Source: an uncultured Holophagaceae bacterium (GTDB lineage Bacteria > Acidobacteriota > Holophagae > Holophagales > Holophagaceae). From it: 64,000 nt of DNA. Shown one piece after another: positions 41,413 through 50,376 of this stretch. The DNA is taken from NCBI GenBank assembly GCA_903884655.1, contig CAISFO010000029.1:1-64000 (forward strand), written 5' to 3'. The translations under genes and the position numbers were made by a program. Every line of letters begins with the position of its first letter. Position 1 is the stretch's first letter. Under the pieces are notes generated by a model. The model was given only the letters and a program-made list of their open reading frames with translations. It made no database searches and was not told the origin of the DNA.

Positions 41413-44160
41413 ATGCTGATGCCCTTCAAGCCAGGTAGCGCCGTAGGTCCCTATACCATCCTGTCGCAGATCGGCGCTGGGGGCATGGGCGTCGTGTACA
41501 AGGCCAGGGATCCCAAGCTGGACCGCATGGTGGCCATCAAGGTGTTGCCGGACTCGATGGGGGAGGATCCGGTGCTGGTGGCCCGCTTCCGGCGGGAGGC
41601 CAAGGCCGTGGCGGCCCTTTCCCATCCCAACGTCCTGGGAGTGTTCGATTTCGGCCAGCAGGATGGCACTCTGTACACGGTGATGGAACTCCTGGAAGGG
41701 GAGAACCTCCGGGAGCGTCTCCGGGCGGGGGCCCTGCCCCTGCGGAAGGCCCTGGAGATCGCTTCGCAGGTGGCGCTGGGACTGGCCGCGGCCCACGAAA
41801 AGGGCATCCTGCACCGGGACATCAAGCCCGAGAACATCTTCCTCTGCAAGGACGGGCAGGTGAAGGTCCTGGACTTCGGGCTGGCCAAGACCCTGCCGAA
41901 ATGGAGCCCGGCCCTGCCGCACCTCGACGAGCAGCTCACCGCCGCCGAACCCTCCCCCAGGGACCTGGCCCCGAAACCCGACCCCGGGGCACCGGCGGGG
42001 GCCTCGGACTCGGGGACCCTCTCGGGCCTGACGGTGGGCACCCTCGGCTACATGAGCCCCGAGCAGGTTCGCGGGGTGGACCTGGACGCCCGCTCCGATA
42101 TCTTCAGCTTCGGAGTGGTCCTGTACGAGCTGCTCAGCGGCCAGCGGGCCTTCCGGCGGGACACGGCGGCGCTGACCTACCAGGCCATCCTGTCGGAGGA
42201 TCCTCCGGAGCTGCACACGTCCCGGGGTCCTCTGCCAGCGGCGGTGGAAAGCCTGGTCGCCCACTGCCTGGAGAAGCGCCTTGAGGCCCGGTTCCAGTCC
42301 ATGCGGGACATCGCCTTCGCCCTGCAGCACCTGGATGTCATCACCGTGGGCGGAGGCCATCCGGTCCACCGGCCGCGCCGGAAGGCGCTCCCCTGGCTGC
42401 TGGGGGTGGGCGCCGCCCTGCTGCTGGCCGCCGTGGTCCTGCGGCCGGCGCCTCCCCCGGCCGCGCCCGTCTTCCACCGGGTGAACACCGCCCAGGGCAC
42501 CCTGGAATCGGCCTTCTTCGGTCCCGATGGCAAGACGATCTTCTACTCTGAAAGGCTGCAGGGCCGCAAACCCGAAGTGTTCGTGCTGCATCCCGACAGC
42601 GACGGGCCCAGGTCCCTGGGCCTCCAGGACGCGCTGCTCCTGGGGGTCTCCGGCCAGGGAGAGCTGGCGCTGCTGCGGCATCCGCTCCGGCGTTTCGGGG
42701 GACGCTACAGCGGCCTGCTGGCCCAGGCTCCCGGGGGGGGTGGCAGCGTCAAGGAGATCCTCGAGGATGTCTGCGAGGCCGCCTGGGACGGGCGCAGCAT
42801 GGCCCTGCTGGCCGTGGACGACAAGGGCTGGATCCGGCTGGAATTCCCGTCGGGAAAGATGGTGCTGCAGGAGGACGGTGGCGCCACGGGGCTCCGCTGC
42901 CTGCGTCTGTCCCCGGATGGGGCCCGGCTGGCCATGATCCACAACGACAGCAACCTCGGGGCCTCCCACCTCCTTGTCTTTGACCGGCAGGGCGGGAAGA
43001 AGATCCTTTTCACCAAGGAAGGCGATTCTCTGGCCCAGAGCCTCACGGGCCTGGCCTGGGGCCCCGGCGGCGATCTGTGGGTCTCGGAATGGGAGGGGGA
43101 CCAGACCTCCCTCTGGGCCCTGACGAGCCGCGGCGCGAAGCGCCTCATCTGGCGCGGCGAGGGGGCCAAGCAGCTCATGGACATCTCGCCCGCGGGCAGG
43201 GTGCTGCTGGCCAGCCAGCGGGTGCGCCGGGGCGTCCTGGTCCAGAAGGAAGGCGCGACCCGGGAGATCTCCATCCTGGAAGGCACCCAGGGCGCGGGGC
43301 TCAGTGCAGACGGGCGCACGCTGCTCCTGCTGGAATCCCCGGCCATCGACGGCGGCACGGCCATGGACCAGGCCTTCGTCTGCCGGCTGGACGAGGATGC
43401 GCCCGTGAAGCTCGCCCGGGGCAATCCCATGTCCCTGACGCCGGACGGCGGCACCCTGCAGCTCGCCATGGATTTCCTGAAGCCGCAGGATCTGGACGGC
43501 GGCGCCACGGCCGCCTTCCAGCAGGCGGGCATGGACCCCGCCTCCATGTGGGAGGGCAAGTCGGACCCCTATGCCTATCTCTACTTCATGCCCACCGGTC
43601 CGGGTCGGCCCCGCGTCTTTCCCTTGCCCCGCCGCTTCCAGGGCCACGGCACAGCCTACCTCCTGGGTCCGGAGGTCATCTTCCAGGGCCAGGAGCAGGA
43701 CAAGCTGGCCTGGTACCGCTGGACGCCCGGCAAGGGGGAACCCCAGCCCTTCACCCCCGAGGGCCTCGGCGCGGTGGTGGCGGGTCTGACCCCCATCTCC
43801 CCCGACGGAACCCGCTTCATCGCCACGGGAAATGCCCGGGACTGGTTCATCGTCCCGGTCCGAGGCAGCTTGCCGGTGCAGACGGTTCGCGGACTGCAGA
43901 AGGGGGAGCGCATCATCGGCTGGGCCCAGGACGGCCGCAGCTTGTTCATCCGCACCGAGCTGGCCGCGCTGCCCGCCGAAATCTGGCGCCTGGATCCGAC
44001 CACCGGGGCGCGGTTGGCCCTGTACCGCTTCATGCCGCCGGATCCCGCGGGTCACCTGCAGGTCCGGAGCATCTTCATGACCCCCGACGCCAAGACCGTG
44101 GCCTACACCTACGACCGCAAGCTGAGCGAGCTGTTCCAGGTGGAAGGGCTGGCGCGCTAG
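41413..44160 (+). CDS. Ser/Thr protein kinase with periplasmic propeller
   Basis: 915 residues. The N-terminal Hanks-type kinase domain (about 12-310) has GAGGMGVVYKA, the VAIK lysine, HRDIKPEN with catalytic Asp136, DFGLAK and a GTLGYMSPEQ activation region. One transmembrane helix (about 328-345, LPWLLGVGAALLLAAVVL) leads to a WD40/TolB-like propeller of about 550 residues outside the membrane (GPDGKTIFYSERL, SPDGARLAMIHND, TPDAKTVAYTYDR). This architecture is common in Acidobacteriota. It would sense an envelope signal and phosphorylate cytoplasmic proteins. Its stop is directly followed by the start of the next gene. Confidence 0.9.
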   Translation: MLMPFKPGSAVGPYTILSQIGAGGMGVVYKARDPKLDRMVAIKVLPDSMGEDPVLVARFRREAKAVAALSHPNVLGVFDFGQQDGTLYTVMELLEGENLRERLRAGALPLRKALEIASQVALGLAAAHEKGILHRDIKPENIFLCKDGQVKVLDFGLAKTLPKWSPALPHLDEQLTAAEPSPRDLAPKPDPGAPAGASDSGTLSGLTVGTLGYMSPEQVRGVDLDARSDIFSFGVVLYELLSGQRAFRRDTAALTYQAILSEDPPELHTSRGPLPAAVESLVAHCLEKRLEARFQSMRDIAFALQHLDVITVGGGHPVHRPRRKALPWLLGVGAALLLAAVVLRPAPPPAAPVFHRVNTAQGTLESAFFGPDGKTIFYSERLQGRKPEVFVLHPDSDGPRSLGLQDALLLGVSGQGELALLRHPLRRFGGRYSGLLAQAPGGGGSVKEILEDVCEAAWDGRSMALLAVDDKGWIRLEFPSGKMVLQEDGGATGLRCLRLSPDGARLAMIHNDSNLGASHLLVFDRQGGKKILFTKEGDSLAQSLTGLAWGPGGDLWVSEWEGDQTSLWALTSRGAKRLIWRGEGAKQLMDISPAGRVLLASQRVRRGVLVQKEGATREISILEGTQGAGLSADGRTLLLLESPAIDGGTAMDQAFVCRLDEDAPVKLARGNPMSLTPDGGTLQLAMDFLKPQDLDGGATAAFQQAGMDPASMWEGKSDPYAYLYFMPTGPGRPRVFPLPRRFQGHGTAYLLGPEVIFQGQEQDKLAWYRWTPGKGEPQPFTPEGLGAVVAGLTPISPDGTRFIATGNARDWFIVPVRGSLPVQTVRGLQKGERIIGWAQDGRSLFIRTELAALPAEIWRLDPTTGARLALYRFMPPDPAGHLQVRSIFMTPDAKTVAYTYDRKLSELFQVEGLAR

Positions 44161-45057
44161 ATGGACCTCCGACCTTCCATCCTCCTCTTCCCCGGCCAGG
44201 GCACGGAAGCCGTGGGCATGTCCGCGGGCTGGGAGCGCCAGGGGGCCTGGGTGGAGACGGTCCAGGCCGCTGAACGCCATTCCGGGTATCCCCTGCGGCG
44301 TCTGATGGCGGAAGGTCCCCTGGTGGACCTGCGCTTCCAGCGGCATGCGCCCTGTGTGGTGTTGGCCCATTCCGTGGGTGTCTACCGGGCCTGGCGCGAG
44401 GCTGGACTGCAACTCCCGGTGGCCGCAGCCGGCCACAGCATGGGGTTCTACTCGGCCCTCGTGGCTGCGGGCGTGGTGTCCATCGAGGACGCCCTGGATC
44501 TGCTGTCAGCGGTGGAAGACCTCAGTGAAGCGGCCTTCGCAGGCCGCCCCATGGGCATGGCCTTCATCATCGGTGTGCCGGAACTGGACGTGCGCCAGGC
44601 CCTGCTGGCCCATCCGGCCCTGGCCCTGTCAAACCGCAATGGCCAGGCGCAGTTCACCGTGTCGGGGCCCCGGGAGGACCTGGAGGCGCTGCTGGGCGTC
44701 CTGGGCCAGACGGCCTTCAAGTCTGGCCTGTTGCCAGTCCAGCACCCGCTGCATGGGCCGCACATGGCCGCGCTGCTGCCGGCCATCGCCCGGAGGCTGG
44801 CGGCCGTGATCCCGGCCCAGCCAGCCTTCCCGCTGGTGTCGCACTTCGATGGCCGGATGCTGGCCAGCGGCGCCGGGGCCTGGGACGAAGGCCTCGCCTC
44901 GGTGGCCCTGCCGGTGGATTGGCTGGCGGTGGTGGCTCAGTTCCGTGGCCTCGCCTCGCCGCTGGCCGAGTGCGGCCATGGCAGCCAGCTGGCCGGGCTG
45001 ACCCGCTGGGCCGAGCGGACCTTCCAGGTGTCCAGCCTGCAGGGGACTCCGTTTTGA
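44161..45057 (+). CDS. Malonyl-CoA:ACP transacylase-like protein
   Basis: 298 residues of the FabD/acyltransferase fold. GQG near the N-terminus (LLFPGQGTEAVGM), the nucleophile elbow GHSMG with Ser93, and the His in PLHGPHM match. In FabD an Arg in the middle of the domain binds malonate; I cannot place it with certainty here, so the acyl specificity is open. It starts at the base after the kinase stop. Whether it is the housekeeping FabD or a specialised transacylase cannot be decided without the rest of the genome. Confidence 0.78.
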   Translation: MDLRPSILLFPGQGTEAVGMSAGWERQGAWVETVQAAERHSGYPLRRLMAEGPLVDLRFQRHAPCVVLAHSVGVYRAWREAGLQLPVAAAGHSMGFYSALVAAGVVSIEDALDLLSAVEDLSEAAFAGRPMGMAFIIGVPELDVRQALLAHPALALSNRNGQAQFTVSGPREDLEALLGVLGQTAFKSGLLPVQHPLHGPHMAALLPAIARRLAAVIPAQPAFPLVSHFDGRMLASGAGAWDEGLASVALPVDWLAVVAQFRGLASPLAECGHGSQLAGLTRWAERTFQVSSLQGTPF

Positions 45058-45131
45058 TCACTTTGCAGGTCCATGGGTAAAAAGCGTTCCCTGGCTGGTC
45101 GATTCACTGGCTCCACCCCCACGGGGCTGGC

Positions 45132-46991
45132 ATGATGAGGCTTTCCACCTTCCTGCGACCTGGATCCCCGACCCTCATGCTCCAACCCAACCTGATGCTC
45201 GGCGATGCCCTCGCCAACCGGTGTTCCCAGGTGCTCTACCGGTGCTTGGAGGAAGTGGGCAGCACCAAGGGCGCGCTCTACCTGCGGCCGCCCGGGCAGA
45301 GCAGCTTCGAGGTGGTGAGCTTCTTCGGCTGGCCCCGGGGCACGCGACCCCCCGTTTCCATTCCCGAGGATCATCCGCTGCTGGTCCGCACGCACCGCGA
45401 GCGGCGTACTTTCGTCGTGAATGATGCTTCGGAATCGCCGGAGCTGGCCGCTTTCGGCCAGGGCGGAGAATGGCCCCGGTACCTGATCTCCCCGGTCTAC
45501 CTCGCCGGTGACTGGGTGGGACTGCTGATCCAGCGGGATCGCATCAAGGGCGGCACCTTCGATGTGGAGCGGGATGAGCCGCCCACGCTGGCCATCTGCG
45601 GGGACCTGGTGCAGGCGCTCAGGGAGTTCGGGCTCTATGGCGCCCCTTCACGGCCCGATGAAGTGCCCCTGTCGCCCCATGTTCCCGATCCCGCCCCGTC
45701 TGCCCGCCGGACCGGTCCAGGAATGGTCCCCGTGGGTCTGCCCACGGCCTCCGCCATCATCGATGAAGTGGCGCCCGTGGCCGAGCGCCTGCTGCCGCCG
45801 GTGCCCACCACTCCGCCCATGCGGACCCAGGAGTCCCACATTCCCCAGGTGGGACCCGCCGCCCAGGAGCGCATGTATGGCTTCCCGGGCGGGAAGGATG
45901 GCTACACGGCCCTGCCCTGGGAGGCGGACCGCACCCTCAGCGGCTGGGTGGCGCCACCACCCAAGAATCCCGAGCGCAAGCGGGGCATGGTCCCTCCTGA
46001 ACAGCGGAATTTCTTCTGGGAGATTGCCGGGCTGCTCAGCCAGATCCTCACGGCGTCCGCGGTGGCGCTCTGGATCGAGGATGCGGAGGAGATCCGGCCC
46101 ATCCTCGCCTACAGCACGCTGCCCCTGTCCGCGGACCTCCAGCAGCAGATCCTGGCCCATGCCACCTTCCACCTGCCCTCGGTGCGGGAGCAGGACCTGC
46201 GCATCATCACCCGCGCCGAGATGACGGAGTCCCCCGAGATCACCGGGGCCTTCTCCACCTACATGCCGCTCCTGCTCAACGAGACCCTGCATGGCCACGA
46301 CCTGCTGCTGGTGTTCCGCCAGGAGGACCACTCGTTCTCCATCGCGGAGATCGAGGTCATCCAGAAGCTGGGCCGGATCCTGGGCCTGCACATGCAGGAA
46401 GCCCGGCTGCACGAGCGGTACCACCACGCCTTCCTGTCCGTGAGCCACCGGATCCTCCAGTCCAGCGAAAGCCGCCTGCCGAGCCTGCGTCCACACAGCC
46501 TGGCCACGGCCCGGCTGGCCCGGGATCTGGCCCTGAGGCTCGAACTGACCACGGAAGAAGTGGAGGCCGTCAGCATCGCGGCGATCCTCCATGATGTGGG
46601 ACTCCTGCTGCTGGATCCGGCGATGCTGAGCAAGCCCGCCCTGACCAGCGAAGAGCTGAAGAAGGTGCGCAACCATCCCGAGCTCGCGGCGGTGTTCCTG
46701 AAGGACCTCCGCTTCCCCTTCGATGTGGTGAAGATGATCCGCCACCACCACGAACGCTGGGATGGCCGGGGCTACCCGGAAGGCCTCCGGGAGACGGGCA
46801 TCCCCATCGGCAGCCGCATCATCGCCCTGATCGAAGCCTACGAGGTCATGACCAGCGGCAAGGGCTACCGGAACCCCAAGGGGCACCGGCAGGTCCTCGA
46901 AGAGCTGGAAAACGAGTCCGGAGCCCATTTCGACCCGAAAGTCGTGGAAGCTTTCAAGGAGCTCATGACACGGAAGGGTGGGGGGGAGTAG
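45132..46991 (+). CDS. GAF and HD-GYP domain protein
   Basis: 619 residues, cytoplasmic. A GAF-like domain (about 20-160), a Pro-rich linker (about 165-270), a second GAF-like domain (about 290-430), then an HD-GYP domain (about 440-610) with its HD pair (ILHDVG), the HHHERWDGRGYPEG GYP motif and IGSRIIALIEAYEVM. HD-GYP proteins hydrolyse c-di-GMP; the metal ligands appear intact. Two adjacent ATGs (45132 and 45135) are possible starts. It adds to several other c-di-GMP proteins in this window. Confidence 0.87.
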   Translation: MMRLSTFLRPGSPTLMLQPNLMLGDALANRCSQVLYRCLEEVGSTKGALYLRPPGQSSFEVVSFFGWPRGTRPPVSIPEDHPLLVRTHRERRTFVVNDASESPELAAFGQGGEWPRYLISPVYLAGDWVGLLIQRDRIKGGTFDVERDEPPTLAICGDLVQALREFGLYGAPSRPDEVPLSPHVPDPAPSARRTGPGMVPVGLPTASAIIDEVAPVAERLLPPVPTTPPMRTQESHIPQVGPAAQERMYGFPGGKDGYTALPWEADRTLSGWVAPPPKNPERKRGMVPPEQRNFFWEIAGLLSQILTASAVALWIEDAEEIRPILAYSTLPLSADLQQQILAHATFHLPSVREQDLRIITRAEMTESPEITGAFSTYMPLLLNETLHGHDLLLVFRQEDHSFSIAEIEVIQKLGRILGLHMQEARLHERYHHAFLSVSHRILQSSESRLPSLRPHSLATARLARDLALRLELTTEEVEAVSIAAILHDVGLLLLDPAMLSKPALTSEELKKVRNHPELAAVFLKDLRFPFDVVKMIRHHHERWDGRGYPEGLRETGIPIGSRIIALIEAYEVMTSGKGYRNPKGHRQVLEELENESGAHFDPKVVEAFKELMTRKGGGE

Positions 46992-47013
46992 TACCCTGTC
47001 CTCTGGAGTGTGC

Positions 47014-47538
47014 ATGTCCTTCTCCGGTAGACAACGCGGATTCACCATGGCCCTGGCCCTGGCGATGGCCGTGGTGATGGGCCTGATGCTCATGAAGACG
47101 GCCCCGGCCGTGGGGGCCCAGGTGCAGCGGGAAAACGAGGCCGAGCTGATCTTCCGGGGAGAAGCCATCGCCGCGGCCCTCCAGATCTATTTCGCCAAGA
47201 CCGGACGCTACCCGACCAACCTCGAGGAGGTCATGAAGTTCCGACCGCGCATCCTGCGCCAGAACTACAAGGATCCGATGACCCGCGAGGGCGAGTGGGA
47301 GTTCGTCACCCAGGTCCAGCCCGGGGCCTCGGGCAACACCCAGGGGCTGCCCATTGTCGGCGTGCGCAGTCGGAGCCCGCTGAACAGCATCCGCACCTAC
47401 CAGAACAAGACGTTGGTGCATGACTGGCTGTTCAGCGCGAACCAGAACCTGCTGGGCGTCACCGACACGCTCGGCAAGGCCAAGGATCTGCTCAACGCCG
47501 CCCCTGCCGCCGCCCAACCCGCTGCGCCGAAGGAGTGA
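47014..47538 (+). CDS. Pseudopilin-like protein
   Basis: About 174 residues. The N-terminus resembles a prepilin: a short basic leader (MSFSGRQRG) then FTMALALAMAVVMGLMLMK, a hydrophobic helix that keeps a Gly-Phe-Thr processing site but has Leu where Glu5 is usual. The remainder has the alpha/beta look of GspG-type proteins (FRGEAIAAALQIYFAKTGRYPTNLEEV). Expected in a type II secretion or type IV pilus-like assembly, or as a lone minor pseudopilin. The stop overlaps the upstream region of the PBP gene. Confidence 0.7.
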   Translation: MSFSGRQRGFTMALALAMAVVMGLMLMKTAPAVGAQVQRENEAELIFRGEAIAAALQIYFAKTGRYPTNLEEVMKFRPRILRQNYKDPMTREGEWEFVTQVQPGASGNTQGLPIVGVRSRSPLNSIRTYQNKTLVHDWLFSANQNLLGVTDTLGKAKDLLNAAPAAAQPAAPKE

Positions 47539-47540
47539 AG

Positions 47541-48677
47541 GTGGCCTGGAAGATCCTGACTGCTGTCCTGGTTCCTGCCCTGGCCCTGGGCGCAGGCGAC
47601 TTCCAGGGCTGGGCGCGGAAGCTGGAAACCCGGGGCATCTCGGTGTCCGCCGGTCTCTGGGATGCGGGCACCGGCAAAGCCATCGAACGGTATCAGGATG
47701 ACCGGGCCCTGGTGCCCGCCAGCACCACGAAGGTGGTGTCGACCTATGCCCTCCTGAAGACGTTGAAGCCCGATTTCACCATCGAGACGGAAGTCTGGGG
47801 CGACCTGAGGGATGGCGTGGTCCAGGGCGACCTCGTGTTCAAGGGCGATGGGGATCCGCTGTTCACCAGCGAGCGCATCTGGCTGCTGGCCAAGAACCTG
47901 CGGAAACTGGGCCTGCAGCGGGTCACGGGCTCCATCCGGCTGGATCAGAGTGCCTTCGATGGCCAGCGGGAGCCCCAGGGCTGGGAGAACACCACGGTCA
48001 ACACCCTGCCTTCCGTCTGGGCGCTGTCCGTGAACTTCAACCGGGATGAGGAGGGCCGCCTGGTGGCGGATGCGGAGCGCCATTCCCGGGAGACCCTCTC
48101 CCGGATCCTCCAGGAAACGGGCATCACGATCGAGGGAAAACCGGCCCCGACTGGCAACCCGCGCAAGCTCCTGGGCTGGACCTCGCCGCCCCTGCGCGCC
48201 CTGGTACTGGATATCAACAAGTGGTCCAACAACTTCATGATCGAGATGCTGGTGCGGAAATTCGGCGCCGGATCCTGGCCCCGGGGCGTCAAGCGGATCC
48301 AGGAGTTCTACCGCACCGCCTTCGACCTGGGGCCAGACCTGGTGCGCATCACGGACGGTTCCGGGCTCAGCAAGGACAACCGCCTCTCGGCCCGCACCCT
48401 GGCCATCGTCCTGCGGGGGGCCTACTCCGACTTCGAAGTGGGCCCGGAGTTCGTGGCTTCCCTCAAGATCATCGGGGGTGAGCCGTGGAAGCTGAAGGTG
48501 AAGGACGCCAACCTCACCCGGCGCGTGCGGGTGAAGACCGGTCACCTGGACCGGGTCACCAGCCTCTGTGGCTACCTGCAGACCCTGGACGGCCAGGTGC
48601 GCGTCTTTGCCATCCTGCTCAACGGTCCCGCCCAGGACGAGGACATCTGGGAGCAGGTCTCCCGGTGGGCCAACTGA
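47541..48677 (+). CDS. dacB: D-Ala-D-Ala carboxypeptidase/endopeptidase, PBP4 family
   Basis: 378 residues, exported (signal peptide about 1-18). The three active-site motifs are S-x-x-K at Ser61-Lys64 (ASTTK), S-N-N at Ser229 and K-T-G at Lys332. It trims or cleaves peptidoglycan cross-links in the periplasm. It is shorter than typical PBP4 (about 480 residues), in the range of compact DacB proteins. I chose the GTG at 47541 because AAGGAG lies five bases before it; a GTG at 47535 touches the Shine-Dalgarno. Confidence 0.85.
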   Translation: MAWKILTAVLVPALALGAGDFQGWARKLETRGISVSAGLWDAGTGKAIERYQDDRALVPASTTKVVSTYALLKTLKPDFTIETEVWGDLRDGVVQGDLVFKGDGDPLFTSERIWLLAKNLRKLGLQRVTGSIRLDQSAFDGQREPQGWENTTVNTLPSVWALSVNFNRDEEGRLVADAERHSRETLSRILQETGITIEGKPAPTGNPRKLLGWTSPPLRALVLDINKWSNNFMIEMLVRKFGAGSWPRGVKRIQEFYRTAFDLGPDLVRITDGSGLSKDNRLSARTLAIVLRGAYSDFEVGPEFVASLKIIGGEPWKLKVKDANLTRRVRVKTGHLDRVTSLCGYLQTLDGQVRVFAILLNGPAQDEDIWEQVSRWAN

Positions 48678-48751
48678 AGGTTGTGAGCTGTGATTCCGGT
48701 CAGTTGTTGATCCAGGCCTTCTGGAGGACGATAGGGAGTCGAGGAGGCTTC

Positions 48752-49123
48752 GTGGCCCGCATTGCCATCGTGGATGACAGCCGTCTGGTGCGGACCTTCG
48801 CGGCCGCGGCCCTGCGCAGCCAGGGCCATGAGACGGTGGAAGTGGAACCGACCTCCCTGTTCGAAGTCCTCAAGGTGCTGCGGGAAACCCCCGTGGATCT
48901 GCTGGTGGCGGATTTCCTCATGCCCGAATGCCCCGGTGAGAGCCTGGTGCGGGCCTGCCGGGAGGATGCGATCCTGCGGGACCTGCCGGTGCTGGTGGTC
49001 TCGGCCCATCGCGATGATGTCAGCCTCCAGCGCATGCAGCAGCTGGGCATCACCGGCTTCCTGTTGAAGCCCGTGGACGCCCCGACTCTGGCGGCCAAGG
49101 TGGCCGAGGCCCTGGCGGATTGA
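48752..49123 (+). CDS. Single-domain response regulator
   Basis: A 123-residue receiver domain. Acidic pair in IVDDSRL, phospho-acceptor Asp54 in LLVADFLMPE, conserved Thr/Ser in VVSAHR and Lys in LLKPVD. No output domain, so it acts CheY-like by protein contact or as a phosphorelay intermediate. It starts at GTG with GAGGAGG four to five bases upstream. It could serve one of the receiver-less kinases in the window, for example the CHASE kinase; that pairing is speculative. Confidence 0.9.
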   Translation: MARIAIVDDSRLVRTFAAAALRSQGHETVEVEPTSLFEVLKVLRETPVDLLVADFLMPECPGESLVRACREDAILRDLPVLVVSAHRDDVSLQRMQQLGITGFLLKPVDAPTLAAKVAEALAD

Positions 49124-49208
49124 GTCCCTTCGGTATCACACCTTCGCGCGGGTTCCACGGTTACAAAGCATCCTTGGTAGCACCCCAGGAGTCCCGGGGC
49201 TGGGAGGC

Positions 49209-50090
49209 ATGAACACCCGGGAGGTGCCTGACCCCCAGGGCCTCGCTGCCCTGATCGTGGGCGCCTCCCTGCTGGGCTTTGCCGCCATGCTGGTGCGCTG
49301 GGCGGCGCCGGCGGGACCGCTGGCGGTGGGCTTCTACCGCATGCTCTTCGCGCTGCCCCTGGTGGCGTGGCTGGCCCAGGGCAACGCCCGCCCGTCCTCC
49401 GGCCGGGCCCGTCTCTGGGCGGTCATCGCTGGGGCCTGTTTCGTGCTGGATCTCTGGCTGTGGCACGCCGCGCTCCACTTCACCAGCGCGGCCAACGCCA
49501 CGCTCCTGGTCACCCTGGCTCCCATCTGGGTGGCGGTGGTTTCCGTGCTCTGGATGGGCGCCCACCTGCGCCGCCGCTTCTGGGCTGGAGTGCTGCTGGC
49601 CCTGGCGGGGGCACTGGTGCTGGGCCTGGCCAAGGGCGCCCGCTGGGGAACGGGCCTGGGTGAACTCCTGGGCGCCCTGGGCTCCCTCGCCTACGGGGCC
49701 TTCACCCTCGCCCTGGGCCGGGCCCGGAGGGAACTCAGCGCTCCCGAGGCCCTGTTCTGGGTGGTGCTGAGTGGCACCCTCCTGTTTGGCTGCCTGGCGC
49801 TGGTCCAGGGCGAGCCCCTCACCGGGTATCCCGCCAAGGCCTGGTGGGCGCTGCTCGGTCTCGGGGTGGTCGTCCAGGTGGGCGCCTGGTGGCTCATCAC
49901 CTGGGGCCTGGGCCACGTCCCCACGAACCTCGGCGCCATGGGCCTCATGATCCAGCCGGTGGCCACCATCATCCTCGGCTGGCTGCTGCTTTCGGAAGCC
50001 GTCCGTCCGCTCCAGGGTTTCGGCGCGCTCCTGGTGCTGGCGGGCATCGCCACCTGCGCCTTCGCGCCACCCCCGCGGAAGTCCGCCTAG
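49209..50090 (+). CDS. EamA/DMT-family transporter
   Basis: 293 residues with ten predicted transmembrane helices in two EamA repeats (VGASLLGFAAMLVRWAAPAGPLAVGFYRMLFALPL, and the second half ending in LVLAGIATCAF). DMT-family permeases export amino acids, metabolites or drugs. GGGAG lies before the ATG. Its substrate is unknown and it is probably a separate transcript from the porin that follows, whose leader begins about 75 bases downstream. Confidence 0.88.
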   Translation: MNTREVPDPQGLAALIVGASLLGFAAMLVRWAAPAGPLAVGFYRMLFALPLVAWLAQGNARPSSGRARLWAVIAGACFVLDLWLWHAALHFTSAANATLLVTLAPIWVAVVSVLWMGAHLRRRFWAGVLLALAGALVLGLAKGARWGTGLGELLGALGSLAYGAFTLALGRARRELSAPEALFWVVLSGTLLFGCLALVQGEPLTGYPAKAWWALLGLGVVVQVGAWWLITWGLGHVPTNLGAMGLMIQPVATIILGWLLLSEAVRPLQGFGALLVLAGIATCAFAPPPRKSA

Positions 50091-50164
50091 AATCGATCCC
50101 CGGGCCCTCCGGCGCACCTGCTGGATGGACAAACCTCCCTTCAGGAAGTAGGGTAGGAAGCTTG

Positions 50165-50248
50165 CCGGAAAGGAGGTTGCGATGAAGACGATGTCCGTGA
50201 TCGCTGAACCTCCGTCGAGCGGCGCCCATCGGGCCTAGGCTCTTCCGG
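50165..50248 (+). ncRNA. PPS leader element, copy 1 (upstream of the porin)
   Basis: A candidate structured leader RNA. Outer helix CCGGAA (50165-50170) with TTCCGG (50243-50248). Inner helix GGAGGTT (50172-50178) with AACCTCC (50207-50213), which hides the Shine-Dalgarno of the leader ORF. The shared GGCTCTTCCG follows the ORF stop, as in copy 3. It ends 128 bases before the porin start. Confidence 0.5.
50182..50238 (+). CDS. PPS leader peptide 1 (18 aa)
   Basis: MKTMSVIAEPPSSGAHRA, behind a perfect AAGGAGG five bases upstream. It shares the (E/D)-P-P-S core, length and position with two other leader ORFs at 51792 and 59180. The Pro-Pro codons (CCT CCG) supply the CCTCC that can pair with its own Shine-Dalgarno. 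Confidence 0.5.
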   Translation: MKTMSVIAEPPSSGAHRA

Positions 50249-50376
50249 CTGAACCTGAGGGTTTGGCAAACGAGCAGGCAGGGCCAGGTGGGTGGTTCCT
50301 GGCATCATCCAATCCGTCTCCGGGGCCGTTACGGTCCCGTCACCGCTTCGCCACACCTACATGTCACGGTGTTCCC

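Noticed and set aside
40531-44436. 1300-codon minus-strand open frame opposite the Ser/Thr kinase
   Set aside because: Antisense shadow of a clear kinase-propeller gene.
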